Below, in pieces: positions 1 to 7,724 of a stretch of 14,324 nucleotides of DNA. The stretch comes from Sediminibacterium sp. (lineage in GTDB: Bacteria; Bacteroidota; Bacteroidia; Chitinophagales; Chitinophagaceae). Under the pieces are notes generated by a model. The model was given only the letters and a program-made list of their open reading frames with translations. It did no database searches and was not told the origin of the DNA. Location: the NCBI GenBank assembly GCA_028288645.1, contig JAQBNJ010000170.1, positions 1 to 14,324 on the forward strand, written 5' to 3'. Made by a program: the position numbers and the translations under genes. How positions within the stretch are numbered: position 1 is the stretch's first letter; each line of letters begins with the position of its first letter.

Positions 1-313
1 TCTGCAACCGGGCGGCCTTGTTACAACACTTACCACCACCGGTCAGCAATGGGACGCACCCAACGGCTGGGCACCGCTTCAATGGATAACCTACCAGGGA
101 CTGAAACAGCTTCCATACGGACACAAATCATTGGCAGAAAAGATCCGCCGGAACTGGATGCATACAAATGAAAAAGTATACGCCGCTACCGGCAAAATGA
201 TGGAGAAATACAATGTAAGTAATACGGAAAGCAAAGCAGGCGGCGGCGAATATCCCAACCAGGATGGATTTGGCTGGACGAACGGGGTGTATCTGAAATT
301 TTTAGAAGGCTGA
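1..313 (+). CDS. Alpha,alpha-trehalase (GH37), C-terminal part; 5' end outside the window
   Basis: The last 103 codons of a gene whose start lies left of the window; the reading frame begins at base 2. Family GH37 trehalases hydrolyse alpha,alpha-trehalose to two glucose units, usually in the periplasm when a signal peptide is present, which cannot be seen here. Two family signatures are visible: QWDAPNGWAP at local residues 16-25, and a Gly-rich segment GGGEYPNQDGFGWTNG at local residues 80-95. The Glu in the second is, from knowledge of the E. coli enzymes, the likely catalytic base. The protein ends eight residues after that motif (VYLKFLEG), as usual for the family, so the 3' end is intact. 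Whether it is periplasmic (TreA-like) or cytoplasmic (TreF-like) cannot be decided. A palindromic repeat follows the stop codon. Confidence 0.93.
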   Translation, partial: LQPGGLVTTLTTTGQQWDAPNGWAPLQWITYQGLKQLPYGHKSLAEKIRRNWMHTNEKVYAATGKMMEKYNVSNTESKAGGGEYPNQDGFGWTNGVYLKFLEG

Positions 314-322
314 GCTTTTTTC

Positions 323-410
323 CGTCATTGCGAGGTACGAAGCAATCTGTGCTACAATTTAAGAGATTCTGAAGGTCGGAATACTGACTGCTTCGTGCCT
401 CGCAGTGACG
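323..410. repeat. Intergenic palindromic repeat (REP-like)
   Basis: Two 27-nt arms (323-349 and 384-410) are inverted copies matching at about 23 of 27 positions. The outer ends read CGTCATTGCGAGG on the left and CCTCGCAGTGACG on the right, with a 34-nt loop. Elements of this look are scattered between genes in many Bacteroidetes genomes. As RNA the arms would form a long hairpin that could end or stabilise the trehalase transcript, but there is no T-run after the right arm, so a terminator role is not shown. Confidence 0.75.
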
Positions 411-445
411 ACATCGCGGACATTCTCATTCAACATGTAAGACAA

Positions 446-874
446 TCATGATCTTTTCCGTTTTGGATTATCTACCTCTCCAATGATCTTTCCCTGGTTT
501 TGCAGCGCACCCAAAGCGATAAGGCTGATCGCCATTAATAAAAAAGCATATTGTAGAATGAAGGTTTTTCGGATCAATAAAATCTGCACAAAAATGAAGA
601 TGCAGAGGATCACCCCCTGTAATATCACGAAGAAAGAATAGATGGTACTTTTGAAAAATATCAGTAAAAGAATAAAACTACTAAAGATGCCCACCGTAAA
701 TAACAGGATCCATCCAATGATCGCGTAGTCCGAAAAAACAGTGCCGTTGAGTAAATAAAACGGCGCACCTAATGAATTACCGGTAGGATCCATGATCATG
801 CAATAACTACCATACAATGCAGAAACGTCCAGCAGCAATAGTATGACAACAGATAACTGTCGTGCAGTTTTCAT
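446..874 (-). CDS. Small four-helix integral membrane protein, unknown function
   Basis: 142 residues starting at an ATG (872-874). Four hydrophobic stretches are visible: residues about 7-26 (SVVILLLLDVSALYG), 50-73 (a run with GWILLFTVGIFSSFILLLIFF), 78-99 (YSFFVILQGVILCIFIFVQILLI) and 105-125 (TFILQYAFLLMAISLIALGAL). It ends in a short basic tail (PKRKRS) that would be cytoplasmic by the positive-inside rule. I recognise no family. It lies 102 bp downstream of the DUF3472/FKBP gene on the same strand and may share its transcript. The first helix could instead be an uncleaved signal sequence. It is probably real given its length and consistent hydrophobic pattern. Confidence 0.65.
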   Translation of the reverse strand: MKTARQLSVVILLLLDVSALYGSYCMIMDPTGNSLGAPFYLLNGTVFSDYAIIGWILLFTVGIFSSFILLLIFFKSTIYSFFVILQGVILCIFIFVQILLIRKTFILQYAFLLMAISLIALGALQNQGKIIGEVDNPKRKRS

Positions 875-976
875 TTACTTGTTTAAACGTGTACAAAGCA
901 ATAGAAACTCAGTGTATTAAAATACGGGAAATTACCCGGAAAAATGGAAGAAAATACCCGACAGGATATAAAATAC

Positions 977-2632
977 TTATTTCTTTACACTCAGTATCTC
1001 AATATCAAATGCCAATACGCTGTTTGGAGGTATGTCCTTACTTCGGCTGCGTATGGCATAGGCAAGACCCGAAGGAATAAAGATCCTGATCTTGCCACCG
1101 GCTCTAACCATCGGGATAGACAGCTGCCATCCTTTGATCAAACGTTTTAATGGGAATGTAGCAGGCTTTTCTTTTGTCTGGTCAAAAATAGTTCCGTCTT
1201 TTAGTAAATAGCCTTTGTAAAAAATGGTAACCGTATCATTTACAGAGATCTTATCGCCTGTTCCTTCTTTTAAGATATGATAGTAAACGCCTTCCTTGCT
1301 ACCCGTAGTGTCGATCTCCTTTTTCTTTACGGCATCAAAGATCAGTTGATTGTCCCTCGCTGCCTGCGCTGCACTATCAGCATTTTTCCAGTCGATCACC
1401 GGCCGGTCGTTAGAGGCAGAGCGCTTTATGGTATCTCCATATTTTACATTGTTCTTTTGAAACCCGCCATTCATTAGATAAAATTTTCCATCGGCCGTTC
1501 CAGCACCATAATCGATGCGGTCGCCAGCTTTGCCTGTTGCATCATATGAAAAAGTGGTTTGCGTTATTTCTTTCCATGAGCCGTTCGCTCTTTGTATCCA
1601 TTGGTTGCCGAAAAAAGCCTTGCGTTGTAACTGGCCATTCACTCCAACAAAATTCTCATTGAATGAATACAGGCTGCGTAAAGTTTGCCCGTCGCGCGGG
1701 GCCTTAAAACTGGCGATGAGTTTCCATTTTTGCAATTCCGGTAAAAAGAAATAGCCTGTATAAATAGTGGTTTGCGAAGCGGTGTCTGCCAAAGCTGTTA
1801 CCATCATTTTATAAGTACGGCCGGCCTTCCAGGGATATACCCAATGACTATGGCCACCCGTTCCTTCATTGCCAAATCCGTCTGCAAACATATCTTCGCC
1901 TTTGGCGAGTAATTGAACTTTATTTGAGTCGGCTACTTTATTTCTGTCTACAGCTTCTTTGCCCGCATCCCATACTGAAAAGATCACACGGCGTTCAGTT
2001 GGGCTATTCACCTGTATACCGAAATACCCCCGCGCAAAACCACAAGCCATGTAATAACTATGCACGATATCTGCACCTGCGGGAATAGTGATCTCATTAT
2101 AGAATGCTATCGCTTTAATGCTATCCGCAAATGGATAACGCAAATGCACCGAAGCGGCATTGCGTCTTGATTTCGGATTAAAATGCATGCTTTCTGTTGC
2201 AGTACCTGATAATTCTATCGATTGGATATCTGCAATGGTATTGCCCGCCTTTTTTACAGAAGTTAAACTGATCGTATAAAAACCGCTGTCTTTGATGGCA
2301 ACCGTACCAGCCTTAACCAGTTTAAAATCTTTTGTTGAAGGAATGTTCAAGACAAAATTCTTACCGGCAACAGAAACTTTCACGGTATTTCCAGCCATTT
2401 CATTTTTTGTATTGATGCTGATCGCGAGATTACCTGCCTTGCGGATATAAAAAGAATAACTAACCTGTTGTTTAGCATCTGTCCAATGCAACCCATTCTT
2501 TTCTGTGAAAATTGAGGATTCATTTTTTTCTGAAGGGACGGCGTAACCTGTACTACCGGGAATGCTGATTGTCTGGGCACCTACATTTAGGATCAAAGAC
2601 AAAGAAAGGAAAAAAAGGAATGAACGGAGCAT
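977..2632 (-). CDS. Secreted DUF5077-DUF3472 protein with C-terminal FKBP-type peptidyl-prolyl isomerase domain
   Basis: Read from the ATG at 2632 this is 551 residues, opening with a clear Sec signal peptide (MLRSFLFFLSLSLILNVGAQ, cleavage after AQ). An upstream in-frame ATG at 2659 would add nine residues, but a Bacteroidetes-like -7 box (TATGTTTG, minus strand, 2660-2653) overlaps it, so I prefer 2632. Domains in order: a beta-rich DUF5077-like module (about 20-150), a DUF3472-like module (about 165-390, with YMACGFARGYFGIQVNSP and GGHSHWVYPW), a linker, then an FKBP domain (about 448-551). FKBP hallmarks are DGTIFDQTK, LIKGWQLSIPMV, GGKIRIFIPSGLAYA and IPPNSVLAFDIEIL. The FKBP part should catalyse prolyl cis-trans isomerisation outside the cytoplasm. 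The DUF modules look like surface or carbohydrate-associated domains of unknown role. The FKBP assignment is firm; the DUF names rest on remembered family patterns. Confidence 0.85.
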   Translation of the reverse strand: MLRSFLFFLSLSLILNVGAQTISIPGSTGYAVPSEKNESSIFTEKNGLHWTDAKQQVSYSFYIRKAGNLAISINTKNEMAGNTVKVSVAGKNFVLNIPSTKDFKLVKAGTVAIKDSGFYTISLTSVKKAGNTIADIQSIELSGTATESMHFNPKSRRNAASVHLRYPFADSIKAIAFYNEITIPAGADIVHSYYMACGFARGYFGIQVNSPTERRVIFSVWDAGKEAVDRNKVADSNKVQLLAKGEDMFADGFGNEGTGGHSHWVYPWKAGRTYKMMVTALADTASQTTIYTGYFFLPELQKWKLIASFKAPRDGQTLRSLYSFNENFVGVNGQLQRKAFFGNQWIQRANGSWKEITQTTFSYDATGKAGDRIDYGAGTADGKFYLMNGGFQKNNVKYGDTIKRSASNDRPVIDWKNADSAAQAARDNQLIFDAVKKKEIDTTGSKEGVYYHILKEGTGDKISVNDTVTIFYKGYLLKDGTIFDQTKEKPATFPLKRLIKGWQLSIPMVRAGGKIRIFIPSGLAYAIRSRSKDIPPNSVLAFDIEILSVKK

Positions 2633-2652
2633 GACGTATTGTTTTGATGTTT

Positions 2653-2660
2653 CAAACATA
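2653..2660 (-). promoter_or_regulatory. Candidate -7 box for the DUF3472/FKBP gene
   Basis: On the minus strand the bases read TATGTTTG, a full match to the Bacteroidetes -7 consensus TAnnTTTG. A start of transcription about 6 nt further on would leave a short leader before the ATG at 2632. No convincing -33 TTTG lies at the usual distance, so this is tentative. Confidence 0.4.
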
Positions 2661-2666
2661 ATAAAG

Positions 2667-2725
2667 TTTCACGCAAAGCGGGATTTCTTCTTTGCGCCTT
2701 TGCTCCTTTGCGCCTTTGCGTGAAA
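2667..2725. repeat. Palindromic repeat with TTTCACGCAAAG arms (copy 1)
   Basis: Arms TTTCACGCAAAG (2667-2678) and CTTTGCGTGAAA (2714-2725) are perfect 12-bp inverted copies, with several internal CTTTGCGCC-type units between them. The same two 12-mers bound a second, longer element at 7587-7723, so this is a dispersed family present twice in the window. It sits in the divergent gap between the FKBP gene and the tetR-type gene. Confidence 0.8.
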
Positions 2726-2781
2726 AAATAATACTTCATACCAAGCTGATAATCAAACATTTATTTTTTGTGTCATAGAAA

Positions 2782-2801
2782 AATCAAACAAACGTTTGAT
2801 T
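2782..2801. promoter_or_regulatory. Probable TetR-type operator 1
   Basis: AATCAAAC-AAAC-GTTTGATT is a perfect 8-bp inverted repeat with a 4-nt centre. It covers the -33 TTTG (2795-2798) of the efflux operon promoter, the usual place for an autorepressor operator. A further half-site AATCAAAC lies at 2751-2758. Confidence 0.7.
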
Positions 2802-2825
2802 AATTCAAACATTTGTTTAATTTTG
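2795..2825 (+). promoter_or_regulatory. Promoter of the tetR-efflux operon (Bacteroidetes type)
   Basis: A -33 TTTG (2795-2798), a 19-bp spacer and a -7 TAATTTTG (2818-2825) fit the Bacteroidetes primary sigma factor consensus TTTG/TAnnTTTG. Transcription would begin near 2831, leaving about 14 nt before the ATG at 2845. Both boxes lie within or against the inverted repeats at 2782-2801 and 2807-2818, so repressor binding should shut the promoter. Confidence 0.75.
2807..2818. promoter_or_regulatory. Probable TetR-type operator 2
   Basis: AAACATTTGTTT (arms AAACA and TGTTT around TT) lies in the spacer and touches the first base of the -7 box. It shares the AAAC...GTTT half-site form with operator 1, and its centre lies 21 bp from that of operator 1, about two helical turns. 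This suggests two dimers bound on the same face. Confidence 0.6.
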
Positions 2826-2844
2826 CCGCTTCAAATAAATCAAT

Positions 2845-3462
2845 ATGATTACCGACAAGAAAGAACATATCATGAACGCAGCCATTGAACTCTTTGCTGA
2901 GAAGGGTTTTGAAGGCAGTTCGATACGTGACCTCGCATCGCGCGCAGATGTGAACGTGGCGATGGTTAATTATTATTTTGGTTCGAAGGATAAATTATTT
3001 GAAGCCATTGTTGAATACAAGGCATCATTCATGCGTGGCAAGATGGATGAGATCGAAGCAAACAAAACGCTCACCGAAATTGAAAAGATCGACCTGATCA
3101 TAGAGAATTATGTAGCCAAAATATTATCCAACCCGTCTTTTCACCGTATTCTTTACCAGGAGTTACTGATGGGTGAACGCGAAGCCATGCATGAAAACAT
3201 CGTAAAAGTATTTGTAAGAAATATTACCACGCTGCGAAATATCATTGAACAGGGAGTTAAGAAAAAGGTCTTTAAAAAAGTGGACCCCGAACTTACCATG
3301 GCCACCCTGATCGGCACCATCAACCAGGTAATGCTATCCAAAGCCATGTGCAATATGCTGATGGATCGTGATGGAAGTTTTGATCCTTACACTGACCTGG
3401 TTTTCAGGCAGAGGCTGATCAAACATTTAAAACAGATCATCCACTCCTACTTACTCAATTAA
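2845..3462 (+). CDS. TetR/AcrR-family transcriptional repressor of the efflux operon
   Basis: 205 residues, the normal TetR length. The N-terminal DNA-binding domain spans about residues 5-52, with the family pattern IMNAAIELFAEKGFEGSSIR followed by a recognition helix region (ADVNVAMVNYYFGSKDKL) that matches the TetR consensus closely. The remaining roughly 150 residues are helical and form the ligand and dimer domain, whose inducer cannot be told from sequence. It is the first gene of a same-strand cluster with the adaptor, pump and outer membrane channel. Two inverted repeats overlapping its own promoter imply autorepression and repression of the pump, relieved by a pump substrate or a related molecule. 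Confidence 0.93.
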   Translation: MITDKKEHIMNAAIELFAEKGFEGSSIRDLASRADVNVAMVNYYFGSKDKLFEAIVEYKASFMRGKMDEIEANKTLTEIEKIDLIIENYVAKILSNPSFHRILYQELLMGEREAMHENIVKVFVRNITTLRNIIEQGVKKKVFKKVDPELTMATLIGTINQVMLSKAMCNMLMDRDGSFDPYTDLVFRQRLIKHLKQIIHSYLLN

Positions 3463-3509
3463 CAACCTCAAACCACAAACCCCAAACAACAAACTACAAA
3501 CCGTCTCAT

Positions 3510-4553
3510 ATGTCAGAGCAAGCAATCAAAGAAAAAAAATCACCCGTTAAGATCATCATACTTGTATTGGTTTTAGGGATAGCCGGTTATTTCGGTTATA
3601 AAAAAATAAATTTCGTTTTAACGCACGAGACCACTGATAATGCACAGATCGAAACACAGATCACACCGGTATTACCAAGGGTAGCAGGCTATGTAAAATC
3701 CATCGCCGTAAAAGATTATGATTCCGTAAAAACCGGCCAGTTGGTAGTAGAACTGGATGACGCTGAATTGCAATCCCAGTTAGCAGAAATGGAAGCCGAC
3801 TACAGGCAGGCTGAAGTAGATGTGATCAATGCCAAAGCTGCGCAGAACAATGCCGTTGTATCGCTCCGCGTAAACAAAGGCAATATCGACCTCACACAAA
3901 TGCGCAAAAAGAAAGCAGAAGACGATTTAAAGAGAGATCAAAATCTTTTTAACGATCAGGCCATTACACGTAAGCAATTAGATGATTCAAAATTCAATGT
4001 AGAATCAGCCACCCAACAGGTAGAGAACAGCAAAACAGATCTTACCGCAGCAGAAAGCCGTATTGCTGTATTGCAGGCCGGAGTACAGAAAGCCGCAGCC
4101 GGGTTGGATGTGAAGAAAGCCAAGATCGAACAGACAAAACTGAAACTTACGTACACAAAAATATTTGCACCGCAGGCCGGTAAGATCGGTAAGAAGAATG
4201 TTTCTGAAGGACAATACGTACAGGCAGGAACACCTTTGTTCTCTATTGTGAACGATACCACTTACTGGGTGATCGCGAATTTTAAAGAGAACCAGTTAAA
4301 AAAATTATATCCCGGTAAAGAGGTGGATATTGAAATAGATGCATTCCCCGGTACAAAAGTAAAAGGCGTGATTGAAAGTTTGAGTGATGCCACGGGCGCT
4401 AAATTCTCTTTGCTTCCGCCTGATAATGCGAGCGGGAATTTTGTGAAGGTAACACAGCGTGTACCGGTAAAAATTCAGATCAAAGACATTAATCAGTACA
4501 GGAGTATGTTGAGAGCGGGATTGAGTGTGTTTGTGAGCGCAGAAATTAAATAA
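3510..4553 (+). CDS. HlyD/EmrA-family periplasmic adaptor (membrane fusion protein)
   Basis: 347 residues. One N-terminal transmembrane helix (about 13-30, IIILVLVLGIAGYFGY) anchors it in the inner membrane. It continues with a first half lipoyl-like segment (about 47-85, with VLPRVAGYVKSIAVKDYDSV), a long coiled-coil hairpin rich in Lys, Glu, Gln and Ala (about 86-205), the second lipoyl half (IFAPQAGKIGKKNVSEGQYV) and a beta-barrel region. This is the EmrA layout: the protein links a DHA2 pump to a TolC-type channel across the periplasm. The gene follows the repressor after a 47-bp spacer that has only two G residues and precedes the pump gene, so co-transcription is likely. Confidence 0.93.
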   Translation: MSEQAIKEKKSPVKIIILVLVLGIAGYFGYKKINFVLTHETTDNAQIETQITPVLPRVAGYVKSIAVKDYDSVKTGQLVVELDDAELQSQLAEMEADYRQAEVDVINAKAAQNNAVVSLRVNKGNIDLTQMRKKKAEDDLKRDQNLFNDQAITRKQLDDSKFNVESATQQVENSKTDLTAAESRIAVLQAGVQKAAAGLDVKKAKIEQTKLKLTYTKIFAPQAGKIGKKNVSEGQYVQAGTPLFSIVNDTTYWVIANFKENQLKKLYPGKEVDIEIDAFPGTKVKGVIESLSDATGAKFSLLPPDNASGNFVKVTQRVPVKIQIKDINQYRSMLRAGLSVFVSAEIK

Positions 4554-4560
4554 TACTAGA

Positions 4561-4592
4561 CCCCACCCCGCCTCCCCTGGGAGGGGAGGGGA
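4561..4592. repeat. GC-rich hairpin between adaptor and pump genes
   Basis: CCTCCC-CT-GGGAGG (4571-4584) forms a perfect 6-bp stem with a two-base loop, flanked by further C-runs and G-runs. It fills most of the 51-bp gap. Similar CCCC/GGGG elements are dispersed between genes in Bacteroidetes. There is no T-run after it, so read-through is expected. It could protect the upstream mRNA or tune the ratio of adaptor to pump. Confidence 0.65.
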
Positions 4593-4604
4593 AAACAAAG
4601 TTGT

Positions 4605-6188
4605 ATGGCAACACCTAAAGGATTCGCGAGGGCGATCATTGTTATAACCACGGTAACCGCTGCAGTAATGGAGCTGATCGATACATCGATCGTGAACGTT
4701 GCTTTGAGTGATATGAGTGGAAGCCTGGGTGTGAATATTGAAGACATCAGTTGGGTGATCACTTCCTACGCGATCGCCAACGTGATCATTATTCCACTTA
4801 CCGGTTTTTTGGCGGAATATTTTGGAAGGAAAAATTATTACATCGTCTCGATGATCATTTTCACCGCAGCATCTTATATGTGCGGGCAATCAAACAGCCT
4901 TGTTGAGCTGATCATCTGGCGATTTATACAAGGTGTAGGCGGTGGTGCATTACTATCCACATCACAGGCAATTTTGTTTGATGCATTTGAGCCGAAGGAC
5001 AGGCCCATTGCAGCAGGATTGTTTGGAATGGGGATCGTACTCGGCCCGACATTGGGCCCAACATTAGGCGGCTATATCATCGATCACGCTTCATGGCCAT
5101 TGATCTTTATGATCAATATCCCGATCGGTATCATTGCAACGTTTTTATCTTTTTATTTTATCGATAAAAAAGAAGGCGAGGGCTCAAAGAAAAAAGAGAT
5201 CAAGATCGATTATACAGGCATCTTATTATTGACAGTAGGAATCGGTTGCTTACAATATGTATTGGAAAGAGGTGAGTCCGAAGACTGGTTTAGCAGCAAT
5301 ATAATACGGATCACTGCTGCACTTGCTTTTGTAGGAATGGTTGGTTTTATCTGGTATGAATTAAGTATCAAGAACCCGGCCGTAAACCTGAAAGTGCTTG
5401 GCAACCGGAACCTTGCGTTCACTACTATATTCACGTTTGTTGTGGGTGTGGGATTGTTTACTTCCGTATTTGTATTTCCTGTTCTTGCACAACGCACATT
5501 GGGTTTTACTGCGTATGAAACAGGTTTAACCTTATTGGCGCCGACGCTGATCACGGTATTGATGATGCCGATCATTGGTAAGCTCATGAGTAAAGGAGTT
5601 TCTCCCATTCCGTTTGTTGTAGTTGGCTTTTTACTTTTTGCAGGTTATTCATGGATGAGTGCCGGCGTGAGCCCGGATGTAGGTAAATGGGATTTCTTTG
5701 TTCCGCTTGCTTTACGTGCAGTGGGCATCAGTATGGTGCAGTTACCATTGATCAATCAGGCGGTAGCAGGTTTGCAGCCCAAAGATTATCCATCCGGTAT
5801 TGCATTGAATAATATGATACGTCAATTAGGTGGTGCCTTTGGTATCGCTTTGGCGAATAATTATATCGCACACCAATATGCGCAACACCGGTATGATCTT
5901 GTGACGAAAGTTACAAGTGAATCACAAATGTTTTTGGAGAGAAGTAATACGATCACGCAGGGTATCATTGCCAGGTCAGGTGATGTGGCGGGCGCAAGTA
6001 ACAAGGCATTGGCAACCATCAATAATATTGTTGACAGGCAGGCCTATTATCTTTCTTACCTGGATACTTTCCGGCTGATCACGATATTTTTTATACTCGT
6101 GATACCCCTGGTGGTTTTCCTGAGAGTAAAAAAGAAATCGAAAGATGAGGTTGCAGCGGCTATGAAAGCGGCGGCGGATGCACATTGA
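4605..6188 (+). CDS. DHA2-family (EmrB/QacA-type) MFS drug:H+ antiporter
   Basis: 527 residues, with about 14 transmembrane helices expected from the spacing of hydrophobic runs, as in the DHA2 branch of the major facilitator superfamily. Family marks: helix 1 motif ELIDTSIVNVALSDMSGSLG, motif A between helices 2 and 3 (GFLAEYFGRKNYY), motif B-like WRFIQGVGGGALL, and motif C GMGIVLGPTLGPTLGGYIID, typical of antiporters. It should export toxic organic compounds using the proton gradient, passing them through the adaptor to the TolC-like channel. The ATG at 4605 follows the GC-rich hairpin and has no visible Shine-Dalgarno sequence. The C-terminus is basic then Ala-rich and cytoplasmic. The substrate is unknown. 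Confidence 0.93.
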   Translation: MATPKGFARAIIVITTVTAAVMELIDTSIVNVALSDMSGSLGVNIEDISWVITSYAIANVIIIPLTGFLAEYFGRKNYYIVSMIIFTAASYMCGQSNSLVELIIWRFIQGVGGGALLSTSQAILFDAFEPKDRPIAAGLFGMGIVLGPTLGPTLGGYIIDHASWPLIFMINIPIGIIATFLSFYFIDKKEGEGSKKKEIKIDYTGILLLTVGIGCLQYVLERGESEDWFSSNIIRITAALAFVGMVGFIWYELSIKNPAVNLKVLGNRNLAFTTIFTFVVGVGLFTSVFVFPVLAQRTLGFTAYETGLTLLAPTLITVLMMPIIGKLMSKGVSPIPFVVVGFLLFAGYSWMSAGVSPDVGKWDFFVPLALRAVGISMVQLPLINQAVAGLQPKDYPSGIALNNMIRQLGGAFGIALANNYIAHQYAQHRYDLVTKVTSESQMFLERSNTITQGIIARSGDVAGASNKALATINNIVDRQAYYLSYLDTFRLITIFFILVIPLVVFLRVKKKSKDEVAAAMKAAADAH

Positions 6189-6213
6189 TAGAATTTTGAA
6201 ATTGGGGATTGGG

Positions 6214-6229
6214 TCCCGCACTTGCGGGA
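6214..6229. repeat. Short perfect hairpin between pump and channel genes
   Basis: TCCCGCA-CT-TGCGGGA is a 7-bp perfect stem with a two-base loop in the 96-bp gap before the TolC-like gene. No T-run follows, so it is more likely a repeat or RNA-stabilising hairpin than a terminator. Confidence 0.6.
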
Positions 6230-6284
6230 TGGAATTGAATGTCCTAATGATATTGATCATATTTTATAAGTAGAATTGTATACA

Positions 6285-7565
6285 ATGAAAAAGATAATTA
6301 TTACCACATTTACCATGGTAGCTGTGCTTTTTGTAAATGCGCAGGTTACAGTGAATAATGAATTGAAAGGACTGATCGGGCAATCGTTTGGTTATTTTCC
6401 TAAAGTAAAGGAAATGGAGAATACGGTTGTTACGGCACAGGAAAAAGTGGCGCTGACGGAACTGAATAAATTCCCTGATATTACCGGGGATGCTTCCTAC
6501 ACTTATGTAAGGCCGAAAATTGTTGTGCCGATAAATGGCGATGATATACAGTTTGCACCTGTGCATAATCTCAATGGTTCAGTAAATGCAACTTATGCGG
6601 TGTTTGATTTTGGCAGGCTGCAGGCAAACGTGAACCGCTCTAAAGATGACCTGCAGTATGCAAGACATAATGTTGACTATGTAAAAGCCCAACTCGCTTA
6701 CCAGGTTTCTAACGTGTACTATAATATCGTTTACCTGCAAAAAGCAATGAGCATACAGGACAGCGTGCTGAATTTCCTGAATGAAAATAAACGTGTTGTA
6801 GAGAGCCAGTTAAAAAATGGCACAGCATTAAAGATCGACCTGCTGAACATACAGGCATCCATCGACAACGAAGAGAACAGGAAAGTTGATCTGAAGAACA
6901 GTCTCCAAAAACAACTGAACCTCCTGGAATACACAACAGGCATCAAACAAAGCAATGGAAGGTCATTTGATTTTGATATCAACCTAACAGATGCCGGCAG
7001 CGCATTGGGCGTAGCACAAGTGAGCAATCTCGATTTTGTTTTGGCCAAAGACAAGATTAAACAGGCTGAAAGTGATCTTGCCATCACGAAATTAGCTGAC
7101 AAACCAACGATAGGTTTGCGCGGTGCAGCGGGTATCAAGAATGGTTACCTTCCCTATATAGCTGATATGCGTTTCAATTATATGGCGGGTGTTTCCATGT
7201 CGATCCCTATCTATAATGGCGGGAAAAATAAACAGCAGCAAAAACTGCAGCAGAACATCATCAAACAAAACGAACTCGCAGTTGAAAGTTTGAGCAGCAC
7301 TTATAAAAAAGATATTGAACAGGCGCTGACAGATATCGCCACCAATCTCGACAGAATCAAAAATACCCGCGGCCAGATAGAACAGGCGCAAAGCGCACAG
7401 GTATTGGCAAGCAACCGTTTGAAAGGCGGAACAGGAACCAATCTTGAAATTACCAATGCAGGAACCAATGTACAGCGCGCAGCTTTGACCAAATTGCAAT
7501 ATGAATACCAGTTGTGTTTAGCGAAGCTGGAGTTAACGAGGTTAATGGGGTATCAGTATTGGTAA
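6285..7565 (+). CDS. TolC-family outer membrane efflux channel
   Basis: 426 residues from the ATG at 6285; the reading frame also contains a TTG at 6276, but the ATG gives a standard signal peptide (MKKIIITTFTMVAVLFVNAQ, cleavage after AQ). The mature part shows the two-fold TolC/OEP pattern: long amphipathic helices rich in Gln, Asn and Lys alternate with short beta segments such as ITGDASYTYVRPKI and FNYMAGVSMSIPIYNGGKN. The trimer should form the outer membrane exit duct for the adaptor and pump encoded just upstream. It closes the four-gene cassette; a long palindromic repeat follows the stop. Confidence 0.92.
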   Translation: MKKIIITTFTMVAVLFVNAQVTVNNELKGLIGQSFGYFPKVKEMENTVVTAQEKVALTELNKFPDITGDASYTYVRPKIVVPINGDDIQFAPVHNLNGSVNATYAVFDFGRLQANVNRSKDDLQYARHNVDYVKAQLAYQVSNVYYNIVYLQKAMSIQDSVLNFLNENKRVVESQLKNGTALKIDLLNIQASIDNEENRKVDLKNSLQKQLNLLEYTTGIKQSNGRSFDFDINLTDAGSALGVAQVSNLDFVLAKDKIKQAESDLAITKLADKPTIGLRGAAGIKNGYLPYIADMRFNYMAGVSMSIPIYNGGKNKQQQKLQQNIIKQNELAVESLSSTYKKDIEQALTDIATNLDRIKNTRGQIEQAQSAQVLASNRLKGGTGTNLEITNAGTNVQRAALTKLQYEYQLCLAKLELTRLMGYQYW

Positions 7566-7586
7566 GTGATTTTTTCACGCGAAGCA

Positions 7587-7723
7587 TTTCACGCAAAGGC
7601 GCCAAGGGGCAAAGGCGCCAGGGAAGTTTGAAGTAGATAGTACGTCTCCAATATGTAGAAGTGTATTGTTCGAGCGGCAACTTTGCATAAGAAAACTTTG
7701 CGCCTTCGCACCTTTGCGTGAAA
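7587..7723. repeat. Palindromic repeat with TTTCACGCAAAG arms (copy 2)
   Basis: Outer arms TTTCACGCAAAG (7587-7598) and CTTTGCGTGAAA (7712-7723) are identical to those of the element at 2667-2725, but the interior is longer and contains GGCGCCAAGG and AACTTTGCGCC-type units. It lies between the convergent TolC-like and SET-domain genes, ending one base before the stop of the latter. As a large hairpin it could limit transcription in both directions. Confidence 0.8.
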
Positions 7724-7724
7724 C

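Noticed and set aside
862..1150. Two overlapping plus-strand frames (862-1080 and 944-1150).
   Set aside because: They are mostly antisense to the FKBP domain coding region and resemble nothing known.
4305..4889. 194-codon minus-strand frame across the adaptor-pump junction.
   Set aside because: It is antisense to two well-supported genes and its protein is low in order and rich in His, Arg and Asn with no family pattern.
6276..6284. TTG start giving three extra residues on the TolC-like protein.
   Set aside because: The ATG at 6285 begins a normal signal peptide directly.
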